From JANLTX01 sp049840835 (GTDB lineage Bacteria; Armatimonadota; Armatimonadia; Armatimonadales; Armatimonadaceae): a DNA stretch of 64,000 nt. The notes below the pieces were generated by a model, which was not told the DNA's origin, did not search any database, and saw nothing but the letters and a program-made list of their open reading frames with translations. The DNA lies in NCBI GenBank assembly GCA_049840835.1, contig JASGJG010000016.1, positions 1 through 64,000 of the forward strand, given 5' to 3'. A program made the position numbers and the translations under genes. Positions 44,301 to 51,151 of the stretch are shown here, piece after piece. The number at the start of each line of letters is the position of its first letter. Position 1 is the first letter of the stretch.

Positions 44301-44351
44301 GAAGCCGCCCCCCGGAAACGTAGCCTGCTGGGCAACTTACTGAAACGCTAA
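41316..44351 (+). CDS. Wzc-like polysaccharide co-polymerase with altered P-loop
   Basis: 1011 residues. Wzz-like N-terminus with TM 1 (KRWLLLLLMLAAAALIFLAT), a long periplasmic coiled-coil part, and TM 2 (LKLMIFGAVLALIVGIVAVV) near 500. The cytoplasmic BY-kinase domain follows: GVKPGQGTTTTITNLA in place of the P-loop, KKVILVDADLRRPRLHETFG (Walker A' Asp), DFVLFDSPSAITFADA. In bacterial tyrosine kinases the P-loop is GEGKS/T; here the Lys is Thr (GQGTTT), so ATP hydrolysis is doubtful. A Tyr-rich stretch (YHGQYYPQGKKK) precedes a 220-residue acidic, coiled tail. Part of the sensor-regulator-Wzc unit; probably exopolysaccharide chain length or export. Confidence 0.9.
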   Translation: MGFWHIYRLLHAKRWLLLLLMLAAAALIFLATAIQANRSEIFTQAKLGLQQEVPAGPNTAAPDKNDAIDDLVQRMSSNAAVIQETTRLLKLEEKARAQEVKRILEQNGQFATYDIEVPSLVDQRIADGSLPLRQRDLEIAKMRSEIRNNNMNQLAKAADAGGGFAVGGVGDAPEDIQRKVREILKVEAIGSLDSSDTNPKYSNFVRVTGKFQREAEANLYVNMFCLAFMDWFRKSNNNTTNQRIQNLQAQLTELNTKLRRARREEAVLKRNPDVGGPDGMIQNATLMAEQKVDMLREKYNDAVARTVTLRQQLASIPPTITVQLPAGEKADIQQLQLELTRAEAEYRKLEASSNLGSGALVDNPADAQKQVVDTLRNALAQAKRSPNTKTDLNQNFQLVQQKLSMALEDANGGRAALQEAQISLGQLKQRLDKLPRITGALDDTREEIKRTLASIATTSSQIESARSTQISTSKMGTLSLISQAVPLPAEDSLTKRLKLMIFGAVLALIVGIVAVVGLDALDNRIKDTRDVEEVLELPIAGVIPAQIPDPRRAPRITYLDPLSPVSEAYRLLRTDILFTQTDHPFQSLLGVGVKPGQGTTTTITNLAITLAQSGKKVILVDADLRRPRLHETFGLPSDRGLTSLLLAQCVLEDALHPTEIDDLMILPAGPSTTQPSELLGSREMRDLHETLKEAADFVLFDSPSAITFADAAILSSFLDATVIVIKANEVPRKAEQDVRALLDRAKANIIGVVLNAMPSDRVDSAHYHGQYYPQGKKKQSPQLPGGGGAPPSLPGSGSSRTPMWGDDSAEETKLRPAARSVEMDEVLAVVDEVNDAEPELKPKKSWRSTFTRRAAVRTAATVEETIEATDPSDETEEEAVTSPAPAFDYSKPYVSRAAEKAQPAPAPVAVPKVEVPILEDPEPVVAKSTESLADWREEVAATQRDLENQLGETTQAHPETAKIVESWREDVEEVRQKYLEEEAEEDGSAKLMPGMEAAPRKRSLLGNLLKR

Positions 44352-44382
44352 GGTTGTTTTGGTGGGGCGTATCTTGAGAGAG

Positions 44383-44549
44383 CCCTCCCCCGGCCTCGTT
44401 CCTCGTCCACCCCCTCCCCGACTTCGTGGGGGGCGGGGGTAAACGAACCTATTACGCTCTCCCGTTGTTCGACAAGCGCCCCAGCTTCTGTAACCCTCTC
44501 CCCCAAACGGAGTCGGGGAGGGGGTGGCGAGGCACGAGCCGGGGGAGGG
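44383..44549. repeat. Palindromic element, class B (no gene)
   Basis: Imperfect inverted arms 44383-44440 and 44492-44549 (CCCTCCCC, CTCGTTCCTCG, ACCCCCTCCCCGACTTCG) match the 69-bp terminal repeats of the DUF559 element at 52735-53440, but nothing is encoded between them. It is flanked by a 23-bp direct repeat with one difference, TAAGGTTGTTTTGGTGGGGC... at 44349-44371 and again at 44560-44582. The left copy begins in the Wzc stop codon and the right copy covers the stop of the next gene. It looks like a deleted (non-autonomous) relative of the DUF559 element. Confidence 0.75.
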
Positions 44550-44558
44550 ACTGCCTGC

Positions 44559-45608
44559 TTAAGGCTGTTTTGGTGGGGCGTAGCGCCGACCGACTTTGAT
44601 ATAGGGTTTCCCCTCTCGAAGTTCGGCGCTCCACCCCACTACTCCATTGGCACACAGCACATCGAGAGCCAGGTCCAGCGGTAGTCCCTCGAAGGCAAAG
44701 GTGCGTAGAGGAGTCATAGGAAAGCTCCCCTCTAGAATATAGACCAGGCCTGTGGGCTTCAGGACGGCTTCAAAGCACTCTTTTAGCGACTTCTTCCGTA
44801 GATCCACGGTAATCAGTTTCTCGGAGATGCCGGGGGCTGGCAGGCGAGCTCCATTTCCCACCACAGGCGTGTTCGAGATAATCGTGGTTGGCTCTTCCCC
44901 ACCGCGAGCGCCTTGCGCTCCCAGGGCTCCTCCGAACGCTCCACCACCGGGTCCTGCGCCGCCCCTACCACCGCCGCCACCGAAGCCACCGCCCCCGAAC
45001 CCGCCTCGGCCTCCGGTTCGGTTTAGCTCGGCAGCATCCATCTGGGAGCGCTGCAGCGCTTTCGCGACATCCCCGCTTACCAGGGTCTGCTGAGGGGCAC
45101 CCGCTATATAGAGATTGTTTGCACCTATCGGGGCGGATTCGCTAATCACCACGCGCCAGGCCCTGTTGGGCAGCTGGTAGAACTCGATATCGACCTGTGC
45201 CTGCCGCGCAACCTCTTGCAGGGCATCCTCAACTGTCATGGACCGAGTCAGGCCGACCTTGCGCGCACTCAGCGCGGCTACATTAGACCTGCCCTGCCGC
45301 GCATTCTGATAGCTGTTCTGGAGTTGTACCGGCGTGCGAACAGAGGCCTCTATGACACTGGAAACTCCCCCCAGCCGCAAGATAGCTTCTACGGCCTCCG
45401 GGCAGGACGTCTGCTTGAAGTCTATGGCGATAGTCTTACCCAGCCACTCCGGGCACCGGGTACCGGGCCGCGGCGTGAACCGGAAGTCATAGCCCCCCAC
45501 GCCTCCAGTAACCGGCACCGAGTAGGCTCCTTGGCTCGGTGCAGACGCATCCTGTGCCAATACGGGAAGGGTAAGACTGGCTAGCGCCAGCGCGTAAAGC
45601 AATCTCAT
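44559..45608 (-). CDS. Secreted STN-domain protein of the sigma/anti-sigma operon
   Basis: 349 residues with a signal peptide (MRLLYALALASLTLPVLA, then QDAS). Two secretin/TonB short N-terminal (STN)-like modules surround a Gly-rich linker: AIDFKQTSCPEAVEAILRLG ... MTVEDALQEVARQAQVDIEF near 60-165, and ITVDLRKKSLKECFEAVLKP ... FEGLPLDLALDVLCANGVVG near 265-340, with GGRGGFGGGGFGGGGGRGG between. Such modules sit at the N-terminus of FecA-type transducers and secretins. Here it is free-standing and follows the anti-sigma gene (4-nt overlap, ATGA-like), so it probably is a periplasmic partner in signalling. Its 3' end is duplicated by the flanking repeat of the class B element. Confidence 0.7.
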   Translation of the reverse strand: MRLLYALALASLTLPVLAQDASAPSQGAYSVPVTGGVGGYDFRFTPRPGTRCPEWLGKTIAIDFKQTSCPEAVEAILRLGGVSSVIEASVRTPVQLQNSYQNARQGRSNVAALSARKVGLTRSMTVEDALQEVARQAQVDIEFYQLPNRAWRVVISESAPIGANNLYIAGAPQQTLVSGDVAKALQRSQMDAAELNRTGGRGGFGGGGFGGGGGRGGAGPGGGAFGGALGAQGARGGEEPTTIISNTPVVGNGARLPAPGISEKLITVDLRKKSLKECFEAVLKPTGLVYILEGSFPMTPLRTFAFEGLPLDLALDVLCANGVVGWSAELREGKPYIKVGRRYAPPKQP

Positions 45609-46645
45609 GGTTGTTGTGTCTCTTCTTTATCGTCCGTGTCGTCTACCTCTAAGGCGCCGGCAGTTACCATGACCGCGTTCTCATAGCGTGTAGGCGTTAC
45701 CACCAGCACAGGCACAACACGCTTGCGAACCATGGAGTTGTCCGCATCACGGGCGATGATACTCTCAGGCCGAATCTTAGACGCCATGGCTCTTGAGGCC
45801 ACACGGGCTCGCATATCATTCTTCTTCAGTGCGTCTGTAGATCCCTCAGAGACAATCGCAGGCGGCGTACCCGGTCGCGCAGGGCTTACCATTTCCGGCT
45901 TTGCTGCGGCGGACATATCCTTATCCGCCTGAGAAGAGAGGTCTGCTGGCCTTCGGTCGAACGTCATCTCATCTGGCGCGAGAAGAGCTCGCGTCGGCGA
46001 AGATGGAACGTCGGCCACCTGTACCGGCTTTGTCGCCTTCGGCAACGGTAGTTCTCTATTGTACCTATCGCTCTCTTTGGCGACTCTCCCTGTTAGAGCC
46101 GAGTGATGCGATCTTCGGTGATAGCTTGTGCTTACGCGTCTTTGCGGCTCTGCCACTGATCGGAACCGGAAAGCACTTCTGGCCTTAGCTTTGCCTCCCT
46201 CAAGTCTGCCCTGCGGGAGTGATTTCAGAGTCGGCTTGGCCATTGGAACGTCGGCGGACGGTGGTGCCTGCGATTCGATTCGAGCTGGCCCTGGAGGAGG
46301 CGCAGTATTCATGGCGACATTTACCACAGGAGTCGGTGCGATATCTTTCGATGGCGACGACACCTGCGGACGCGGCATCAGGATAAAGCCTGCTACCCCG
46401 GCGGCCACCAGAGCCCCTGCCCCTAAGAGCGGCGCGACCGGTCGGCGCACTGGCACCGGCTCGACGAGCGAAGCCATGACCGGGTTGGCGGCGGCGAGGC
46501 GCGCATTGAGCGCTCGCAGCTCGTTCACTTCGGCAGTACAGGTCGGGCAAGAGGCTACATGCCGGGCTACCAGCCAGGCATCTAGCAGTGACAGCTCGCC
46601 ATCTACCCACGCGCTCAAGCGCGGTCCTAGCGTGTCACAGCGCAT
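45605..46645 (-). CDS. Anti-sigma factor with zinc-finger domain
   Basis: 346 residues. The N-terminus RCDTLGPRLSAWVDGELSLL followed by DAWLVARHVASCPTCTAEVN is a ZAS domain (His-x3-Cys-x2-Cys). One TM (APLLGAGALVAAGVAGFILM) near 75 is followed by a long Pro/Ala/Arg-rich extracytoplasmic part with low complexity. It overlaps the ECF gene by 11 nt. It should hold the sigma factor at the membrane and release it on a signal from the STN-type protein downstream (inference from gene order). Confidence 0.85.
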   Translation of the reverse strand: MRCDTLGPRLSAWVDGELSLLDAWLVARHVASCPTCTAEVNELRALNARLAAANPVMASLVEPVPVRRPVAPLLGAGALVAAGVAGFILMPRPQVSSPSKDIAPTPVVNVAMNTAPPPGPARIESQAPPSADVPMAKPTLKSLPQGRLEGGKAKARSAFRFRSVAEPQRRVSTSYHRRSHHSALTGRVAKESDRYNRELPLPKATKPVQVADVPSSPTRALLAPDEMTFDRRPADLSSQADKDMSAAAKPEMVSPARPGTPPAIVSEGSTDALKKNDMRARVASRAMASKIRPESIIARDADNSMVRKRVVPVLVVTPTRYENAVMVTAGALEVDDTDDKEETQQP

Positions 46646-47162
46646 CGGCTAGCTCCTTCTTCAGGCGCTGACGCGCCGCCCAGATTCGCGATGTTACGGT
46701 TCCCACAGGTATCTCCAGAAGCGCTGCGATCTCACGGTAGGCCATACCTTCCCACGCGTGGAGCACCAGCGATGTGCGCAAATCCTCAGGCAGTGTATCC
46801 AGCGCCGCATGGATACGGCTCTTTTCATCAGTCTGGAGCGCCATACGCTCCGGGGAGCCTTCGGCGCTGCCTGCCAGGGCTTCATCTAACATGGTGGTCG
46901 GCTTCTGTCGCTCTCGCCAGCGCAGACAGACATTCACAGCGATGCGGTGTAGCCAGGTGCGCGGGGAAGCCAGTCCCTTGAAACCGCCCCATGCCTGCCA
47001 GGCTCGAATACTCACCTCTTGCGCCAGGTCATCGGCGGCATCCGGGCTATTCGATAGGCGTGCGCATAGTCGCCAGACTCGCTCGCGCTCTGCTTCCCAG
47101 AGCCGCTCAAACGCGATCCGTTTTCTATCGGTTGTATAACTGTTTTCCAGCTGCTGCACCAT
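46635..47162 (-). CDS. ECF sigma factor
   Basis: 175 residues. Region 2: ERVWRLCARLSNSPDAADDL, AQEVSIRAWQAWGGFKGLAS, RTWLHRIAVNVCLRWRERQ; region 4: LDTLPEDLRTSLVLHAWEGM, AYREIAALLEIPVGTVTSRI. Its 3' end overlaps the anti-sigma gene, so sigma, anti-sigma and STN protein form one unit. Start at ATG 47162 (MVQQLENSYTTDRKRIAF). The shared block of the lipoprotein regulon is not present upstream. Probably of the RpoE/SigW-like broad class; the stimulus is unknown. Confidence 0.92.
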   Translation of the reverse strand: MVQQLENSYTTDRKRIAFERLWEAERERVWRLCARLSNSPDAADDLAQEVSIRAWQAWGGFKGLASPRTWLHRIAVNVCLRWRERQKPTTMLDEALAGSAEGSPERMALQTDEKSRIHAALDTLPEDLRTSLVLHAWEGMAYREIAALLEIPVGTVTSRIWAARQRLKKELADAL

Positions 47163-47206
47163 TCCGCTGCCGCTTCGTATCTTCTTGGATACCGTGTGCT
47201 GCGGAT

Positions 47207-48958
47207 TTATTCGGAAACTTTGTAAATTCGTGTATCACCCTCTTGATACCAGAGCGGAAAGAGGGCGCCGATAGCGGCCTCATTGGCCCGCCAGGAGCTG
47301 CTGCGCTCACTGGGTCCGACATAGATATAGGAGATTCCATTGGCCCGCGCGACGGCTGGCGCTTCCGGTTTTCCCTCTAATATCGTCCGAATGACCTTCT
47401 CTCGCCGCTGCGCCTCCACAGGGGGCACCCCGAAGTTGGGCATCCAGCCGCCGAACCCCATATAGATAGGCCGTGCTCCCCATGTCATGGGCGCGTTGGA
47501 GATATCCGCCGCAGACAAGAACACAGAATTCGGCGGGGTGTCTCGGCGTATCTTCTCGCCCATTTTCGCCTCGGAAGCCGAGAGTATCAGGGATCTATGC
47601 GCATCGGTTCGCCACAGGTGCATGAAGTTGGATAGCCCCGTGATAGTCAGATGGGCCGCGAGCGCCACTGCAGCGGGTCTTCCCCACCACCCCACTCGCC
47701 AGAGCCAGCGCAGAGTATAGGCCATGGCGCTGGATAGCCCGAAGTAGGCCCAGAGAAAGACCTTGGAGTTATCCCAGGGAATCGGCTGAAAGAGCACCAG
47801 GTTGCCCAGAAGAAACAGGACCAGCCCACCCCAGAACAATGGCCCCCGCCCTCCCAGAAGCGCACCCGCTATCGCCGCGGGCAACGCCATGCCCCACAGG
47901 CGCCACCACATAAGCGGCCACTCTTTTGGCGTGGGCGCCACAAAGAATGGGTGAAAACTCATGAAATCAGGATAGGGAAACGCAGGGCGTAGCAGGAGCA
48001 AATAGAGCGCTCCAGCAATCACCGCCCCTGGCAGTGCGGCATAGAGCAAGGCATCTTTGAAACGCCGAAGCGCTATAAACAGCCCGAAGACAATCACGGC
48101 AAAGAGCGAGTGCACATGTACTATCGGCAGCAGCCCCGCCGCGATTCCACAGAGTAGAAACAGCCGTCGCTCGCCAGTCTCCACAGCGCGACGCAGCCAG
48201 ACCAATATCCAGACCGCCGATGCCATACCGGGCAGAAACGCGCGCTGAGTGAGCAGCATACCCACCAGGAAGTTCCCGGCGTACCACTGGTAGTCATCTA
48301 CCCGCCCGTACTCTTTCGGCGGTAGCAGAAACGCAGGCATGCCCTTCGCACGAATCTCAGCCAGCCACTCCCAGCCATCCGGCCCGGCAGAAAGGAAGAA
48401 GAGCAAGAGGATGACTATGGGGAGAAAGGAGAATTTACCTCTCCCCCTAACCCCCTCCCCTAAAGGGAAGGGGGAATTAGAATCACAAGAGATTTCTTCT
48501 GCGACAGGGCTTCCGGAAGGCGCAGGGCTGATAGATTCCCCCTTCCCTTTAGGGGAGGGGGTTAGGGGGAGAGGTAATTCCCCCCGCACCAACCGATACA
48601 TCCCCCACAACAACAGGCCGAAGCCAATATACATCGGCAAAATCAACGCTGATGGCACCGAGAAACCCATCCGGACGAGCATGCCGCTGATGAAGGCGGC
48701 AAAGAATGGGTAGTGGAGTGGGGTTCCGCCAGCCATGGGGTGCTGGGAGAGCCAGGCACTCGGGGGGCAGTCGGAGAAGCGGCGGAGCATGCCGATATGC
48801 AGGGGCCAGTCCGACCACAGGTGTTCATGGCCCACCCAGAGGCCTGTGTCCGGCTCCCACCAGACCAGCTTGGGGAGCAAGAGCGCTAGGTAGAGGCAGA
48901 GCGCCCCAAAAAGGAGCCACCCTGCCCAGAGTTTGATTTTTAGCTTTGGGCGAGTCAC
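47207..48958 (-). CDS. Polytopic membrane protein carrying a class A repeat
   Basis: 583 residues with about 10 hydrophobic segments (LFGALCLYLALLLPKLVWW, LPIVILLLFFLSAG, LFLLCGIAAGLLPIVHVHSL, LFWGGLVLFLLGNLVLF) and a C-terminal soluble part with SYIYVGPSER. The order resembles GT-C-type glycosyltransferase or O-antigen-like membrane enzymes. At residues about 128-174 the 137-bp palindromic element at 48438-48574 is read in frame and supplies PLPLTPSPKGKGESI ... FPLGEGVRGRGKF, which is not natural to such a protein; the flanks continue the TM pattern. The insert is tolerated at least at sequence level. It overlaps the next gene (M20) by 4 nt. Confidence 0.75.
   Translation of the reverse strand: MTRPKLKIKLWAGWLLFGALCLYLALLLPKLVWWEPDTGLWVGHEHLWSDWPLHIGMLRRFSDCPPSAWLSQHPMAGGTPLHYPFFAAFISGMLVRMGFSVPSALILPMYIGFGLLLWGMYRLVRGELPLPLTPSPKGKGESISPAPSGSPVAEEISCDSNSPFPLGEGVRGRGKFSFLPIVILLLFFLSAGPDGWEWLAEIRAKGMPAFLLPPKEYGRVDDYQWYAGNFLVGMLLTQRAFLPGMASAVWILVWLRRAVETGERRLFLLCGIAAGLLPIVHVHSLFAVIVFGLFIALRRFKDALLYAALPGAVIAGALYLLLLRPAFPYPDFMSFHPFFVAPTPKEWPLMWWRLWGMALPAAIAGALLGGRGPLFWGGLVLFLLGNLVLFQPIPWDNSKVFLWAYFGLSSAMAYTLRWLWRVGWWGRPAAVALAAHLTITGLSNFMHLWRTDAHRSLILSASEAKMGEKIRRDTPPNSVFLSAADISNAPMTWGARPIYMGFGGWMPNFGVPPVEAQRREKVIRTILEGKPEAPAVARANGISYIYVGPSERSSSWRANEAAIGALFPLWYQEGDTRIYKVSE
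48438..48574. repeat. 137-bp palindromic element, class A copy 2, inside a gene
   Basis: Same length and same arms as the copy at 21735-21871: CCTCTCCCCCTAACCCC at 48438 and the inverted arm at 48537-48574. It lies wholly inside the membrane-protein gene at 47207-48958 and keeps the frame open on both sides. Confidence 0.85.
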
Positions 48959-50118
48959 CGGGCGCCGAGGAAGCGGAGGGCGGCTCCGGCCAGCAAGGCC
49001 ATACCCGCAGGCAGCGGCGCATCACCGAAGTCGTACTTGGGCGTGTGTAGCAGGCTGGGGCAACCGGTTCCCAGGCGGCACATGGCGCCGGGCACTTTCT
49101 CTAGGTAGTAGGCGAAGTCTTCCGCGCCCATGGTGGGTTCGGGCAGCTCGACCACGTTTTCCGCACCCAGTAGTTCGGTGGCGGTGGTACGCAGCAGCTC
49201 GGTGATGGAGTTGTCGTTGATAACGGGCGGAGTGCCGAAGTGATAGTCGAAATCGAAGGTCGCTCTATGTGCAGAGCAGATACCCCCGATGATTCGGCGC
49301 ATGGCGACTTCAAAACCATCGCGGCTCGGCTTGTCCAGGTTGCGCACGGTGCCGGTGAGCTCCGCGTGCTCCGCGATGACATTACGGGCAGTTCCGGCGT
49401 GGAACGTGGTGACGGAGAGCACAGCCGGGGCGACGGGGTTTATCTCACGTGCGACAAGCCCCTGAAGCGCCTGAACTATCTGCGTGCCGACCCAGATGGG
49501 GTCTATGGTTTTATGGGGGTAGGCCGCGTGCCCACCCTTACCGTAGATATTGAGCTTCCAGGAATCGGAGCTGGCCATGGCAGGACCATTACGCACGCCA
49601 ACGACTCCAGGGGGCAGATCGGGCCAGCCGTGCAGCATGAGAATGGCATCTACGCCATCCAGTCCCCCACCGGCAATCATGGATTCGGCGCCGCTTACGG
49701 TTTCTTCGGCAGGCTGAAAGAGCAGGCGCACCCGCCCGGCGAACTCGGGCTGAAGCTCTTTGAGCAGCATGGCGCAGCCGAGTAAGTTCGCCGTGTGCCC
49801 ATCGTGGCCACAGGCGTGCATGACACCGGGATTGGTGGATTTGTACGGAACATCGTTCTCTTCGGTGATGGGCAATGCATCCATGTCGCCACGTAGCGCG
49901 ATGCACTTGCCGGGGCCTTTGCCACCATCTATGGTCGCGATAATGCCCTTCATGCCGCCCGCTCCGGTGGTATGCGGAATCCCCAACTCTGTGAGAACTC
50001 GGGTAACTACACCAGCCGTTCGGGTTTCTTCCCCGGATAGCTCCGGGTGGGCGTGCAGGTCGTGGCGGATCTCGGTGACAGCCGGGGCGTACTTACGAGC
50101 GAGCGCGACAATATCCAT
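48955..50118 (-). CDS. M20-family N-acyl-amino acid amidohydrolase
   Basis: 387 residues. Metal-binding motifs of the M20D (hippurate/N-acyl amino acid) type: PGVMHACGHDGHTANLLGCA (His and Asp ligands), FQPAEETVSGAESMIAGG (Glu), and the C-terminal MGAEDFAYYLEKVPGAMCRL with the last His replaced by the usual PSLLHTPKYDF. Start ATG 50118 (MDIVALARKYAPAVTEIRHD). It hydrolyses the amide of an acylated amino acid or a related peptide in the cytoplasm. Its stop overlaps the start of the membrane protein gene by 4 nt, so the two are coupled. Confidence 0.92.
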   Translation of the reverse strand: MDIVALARKYAPAVTEIRHDLHAHPELSGEETRTAGVVTRVLTELGIPHTTGAGGMKGIIATIDGGKGPGKCIALRGDMDALPITEENDVPYKSTNPGVMHACGHDGHTANLLGCAMLLKELQPEFAGRVRLLFQPAEETVSGAESMIAGGGLDGVDAILMLHGWPDLPPGVVGVRNGPAMASSDSWKLNIYGKGGHAAYPHKTIDPIWVGTQIVQALQGLVAREINPVAPAVLSVTTFHAGTARNVIAEHAELTGTVRNLDKPSRDGFEVAMRRIIGGICSAHRATFDFDYHFGTPPVINDNSITELLRTTATELLGAENVVELPEPTMGAEDFAYYLEKVPGAMCRLGTGCPSLLHTPKYDFGDAPLPAGMALLAGAALRFLGAR

Positions 50119-50572
50119 AGGCGCATTTTACACCACCCCGGACATAAACGTCCTAGGTCCCACAGGCATAAACGCCTGTGGCTCAGGGCTTCGCCACGAT
50201 GTCCTTCGGACGTAACAAAAGACAAAGACTAACCCGTATGTCGCAGAGCGACTTTGTGGCGCTTGCGCCCTGAGACCCAGACTTTCCTGTCTGGGGATTC
50301 TGAACGTTTCGGTCACCAGGGCGCGTTTATAACAGTGGTGTTCGATATGGGCTGTAAGAATCCCCGGTGTAGTGGCGATTTCTTCACAGAGGGCGCGGCG
50401 GTACATTTCCTCCGCGCAATCCAACCCGAACGCTGTGTGCGACCCAATACCCGTTAGCAGGGAGGAGCCATGACGATGCCGACAAACCAAGCACTGGCGT
50501 TTTTGCGTTTTTTTTTAAGCGTGTGTATTCCTTTGGGGTACACCGCGCGTCTGTTAGAGAAAGGTCAGTGAT
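50119..50572. repeat. Gene-free stretch with repeated palindromes
   Basis: No convincing gene. It holds short perfect palindromes: CCACAGGC/GCCTGTGG around ATAAAC (near 50159-50180), CCCAGAC/GTCTGGG (near 50276-50296), and long-range partial inversion of CTCAGGGC (near 50182) with GCCCTGAG (near 50266). Motifs GACATAAACGTC and GGCATAAACGCC form a short tandem with two versions. The stretch ends with a T-rich part (TTTTTTTTAAGC) close to the sigma gene start. It reads like a decayed palindromic insertion, similar to classes A-C but not identical. Confidence 0.5.
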
Positions 50573-51151
50573 GTGGAGACGCTGCCATTGATGGCGTCCC
50601 CGCTTGGGCGAGAAAGCGTCAGCCAGGTTAAGCTCTGGTTGGCGGCTCAGGCGGGTGACGACGAAGCGCTAACGGGCTTGCTACTGCCGCATGCCCAGAC
50701 CCTGCGCTACGTCTGCCTGGGAATTCTCCGGAACGCAGACGACGCAGAAGATGCGGTACAGGAAACCTACTTTCGGGCCATTAAGGGATTCTCCACATTC
50801 CGGGGAGAGTCACAGCTAAAGACCTGGTTGGTCCGGATAGCGGTGCGGGTCTGCGCCGAGCGGATACGGAGTCGCCGCGATGAGCTGCCGCTGGAAGTGG
50901 CGCTCAACGCATCGACACCATCGCCAGAGGGCAATGCCCTGCGGCGCGCACTGCTAGATGAAGCATTGTCTTTACTGCCTCCCGGTCGACGGGTTGCAGT
51001 GATGCTACTGGCCGAGGGCTGGAGTCAGCGAGAGATAGGAATCGCACAGGGCTGGAGCGTGGCACGAGTAAAAGTGGAGCTTTATCGTGCCCGCCGCACC
51101 CTGGATGCCTGGGCGCAACGACAGAACTGGCAGGGAGAGAATCTGGAATGA
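50573..51151 (+). CDS. ECF sigma factor
   Basis: 192 residues from GTG 50573 (METLPLMASPLGRESVSQ) or ATG 50591. Region 2: LRYVCLGILRNADDAEDAVQ, ETYFRAIKGFSTFRGESQLK, TWLVRIAVRVCAERIRSRR; region 4: LSLLPPGRRVAVMLLAEGWS, QREIGIAQGWSVARVKVELY. ATGA overlap with the following gene, which is a membrane protein with an STN-like domain. So the signal transduction module is of the same general kind as at 44.6-47.2 kb but with sensing and anti-sigma roles in one protein. Confidence 0.92.
   Translation: METLPLMASPLGRESVSQVKLWLAAQAGDDEALTGLLLPHAQTLRYVCLGILRNADDAEDAVQETYFRAIKGFSTFRGESQLKTWLVRIAVRVCAERIRSRRDELPLEVALNASTPSPEGNALRRALLDEALSLLPPGRRVAVMLLAEGWSQREIGIAQGWSVARVKVELYRARRTLDAWAQRQNWQGENLE

Noticed and set aside
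44752..45584. Plus-strand Pro-rich frames of about 113-122 residues opposite the STN protein.
   Set aside because: Antisense of the Gly-rich linker of the STN protein.
50128..50490. Minus-strand frame of 120 residues in the gene-free stretch.
   Set aside because: Its sequence is made from the palindromic units (TFMSGVV, QAFMPVGPR); no real family, no ribosome site.
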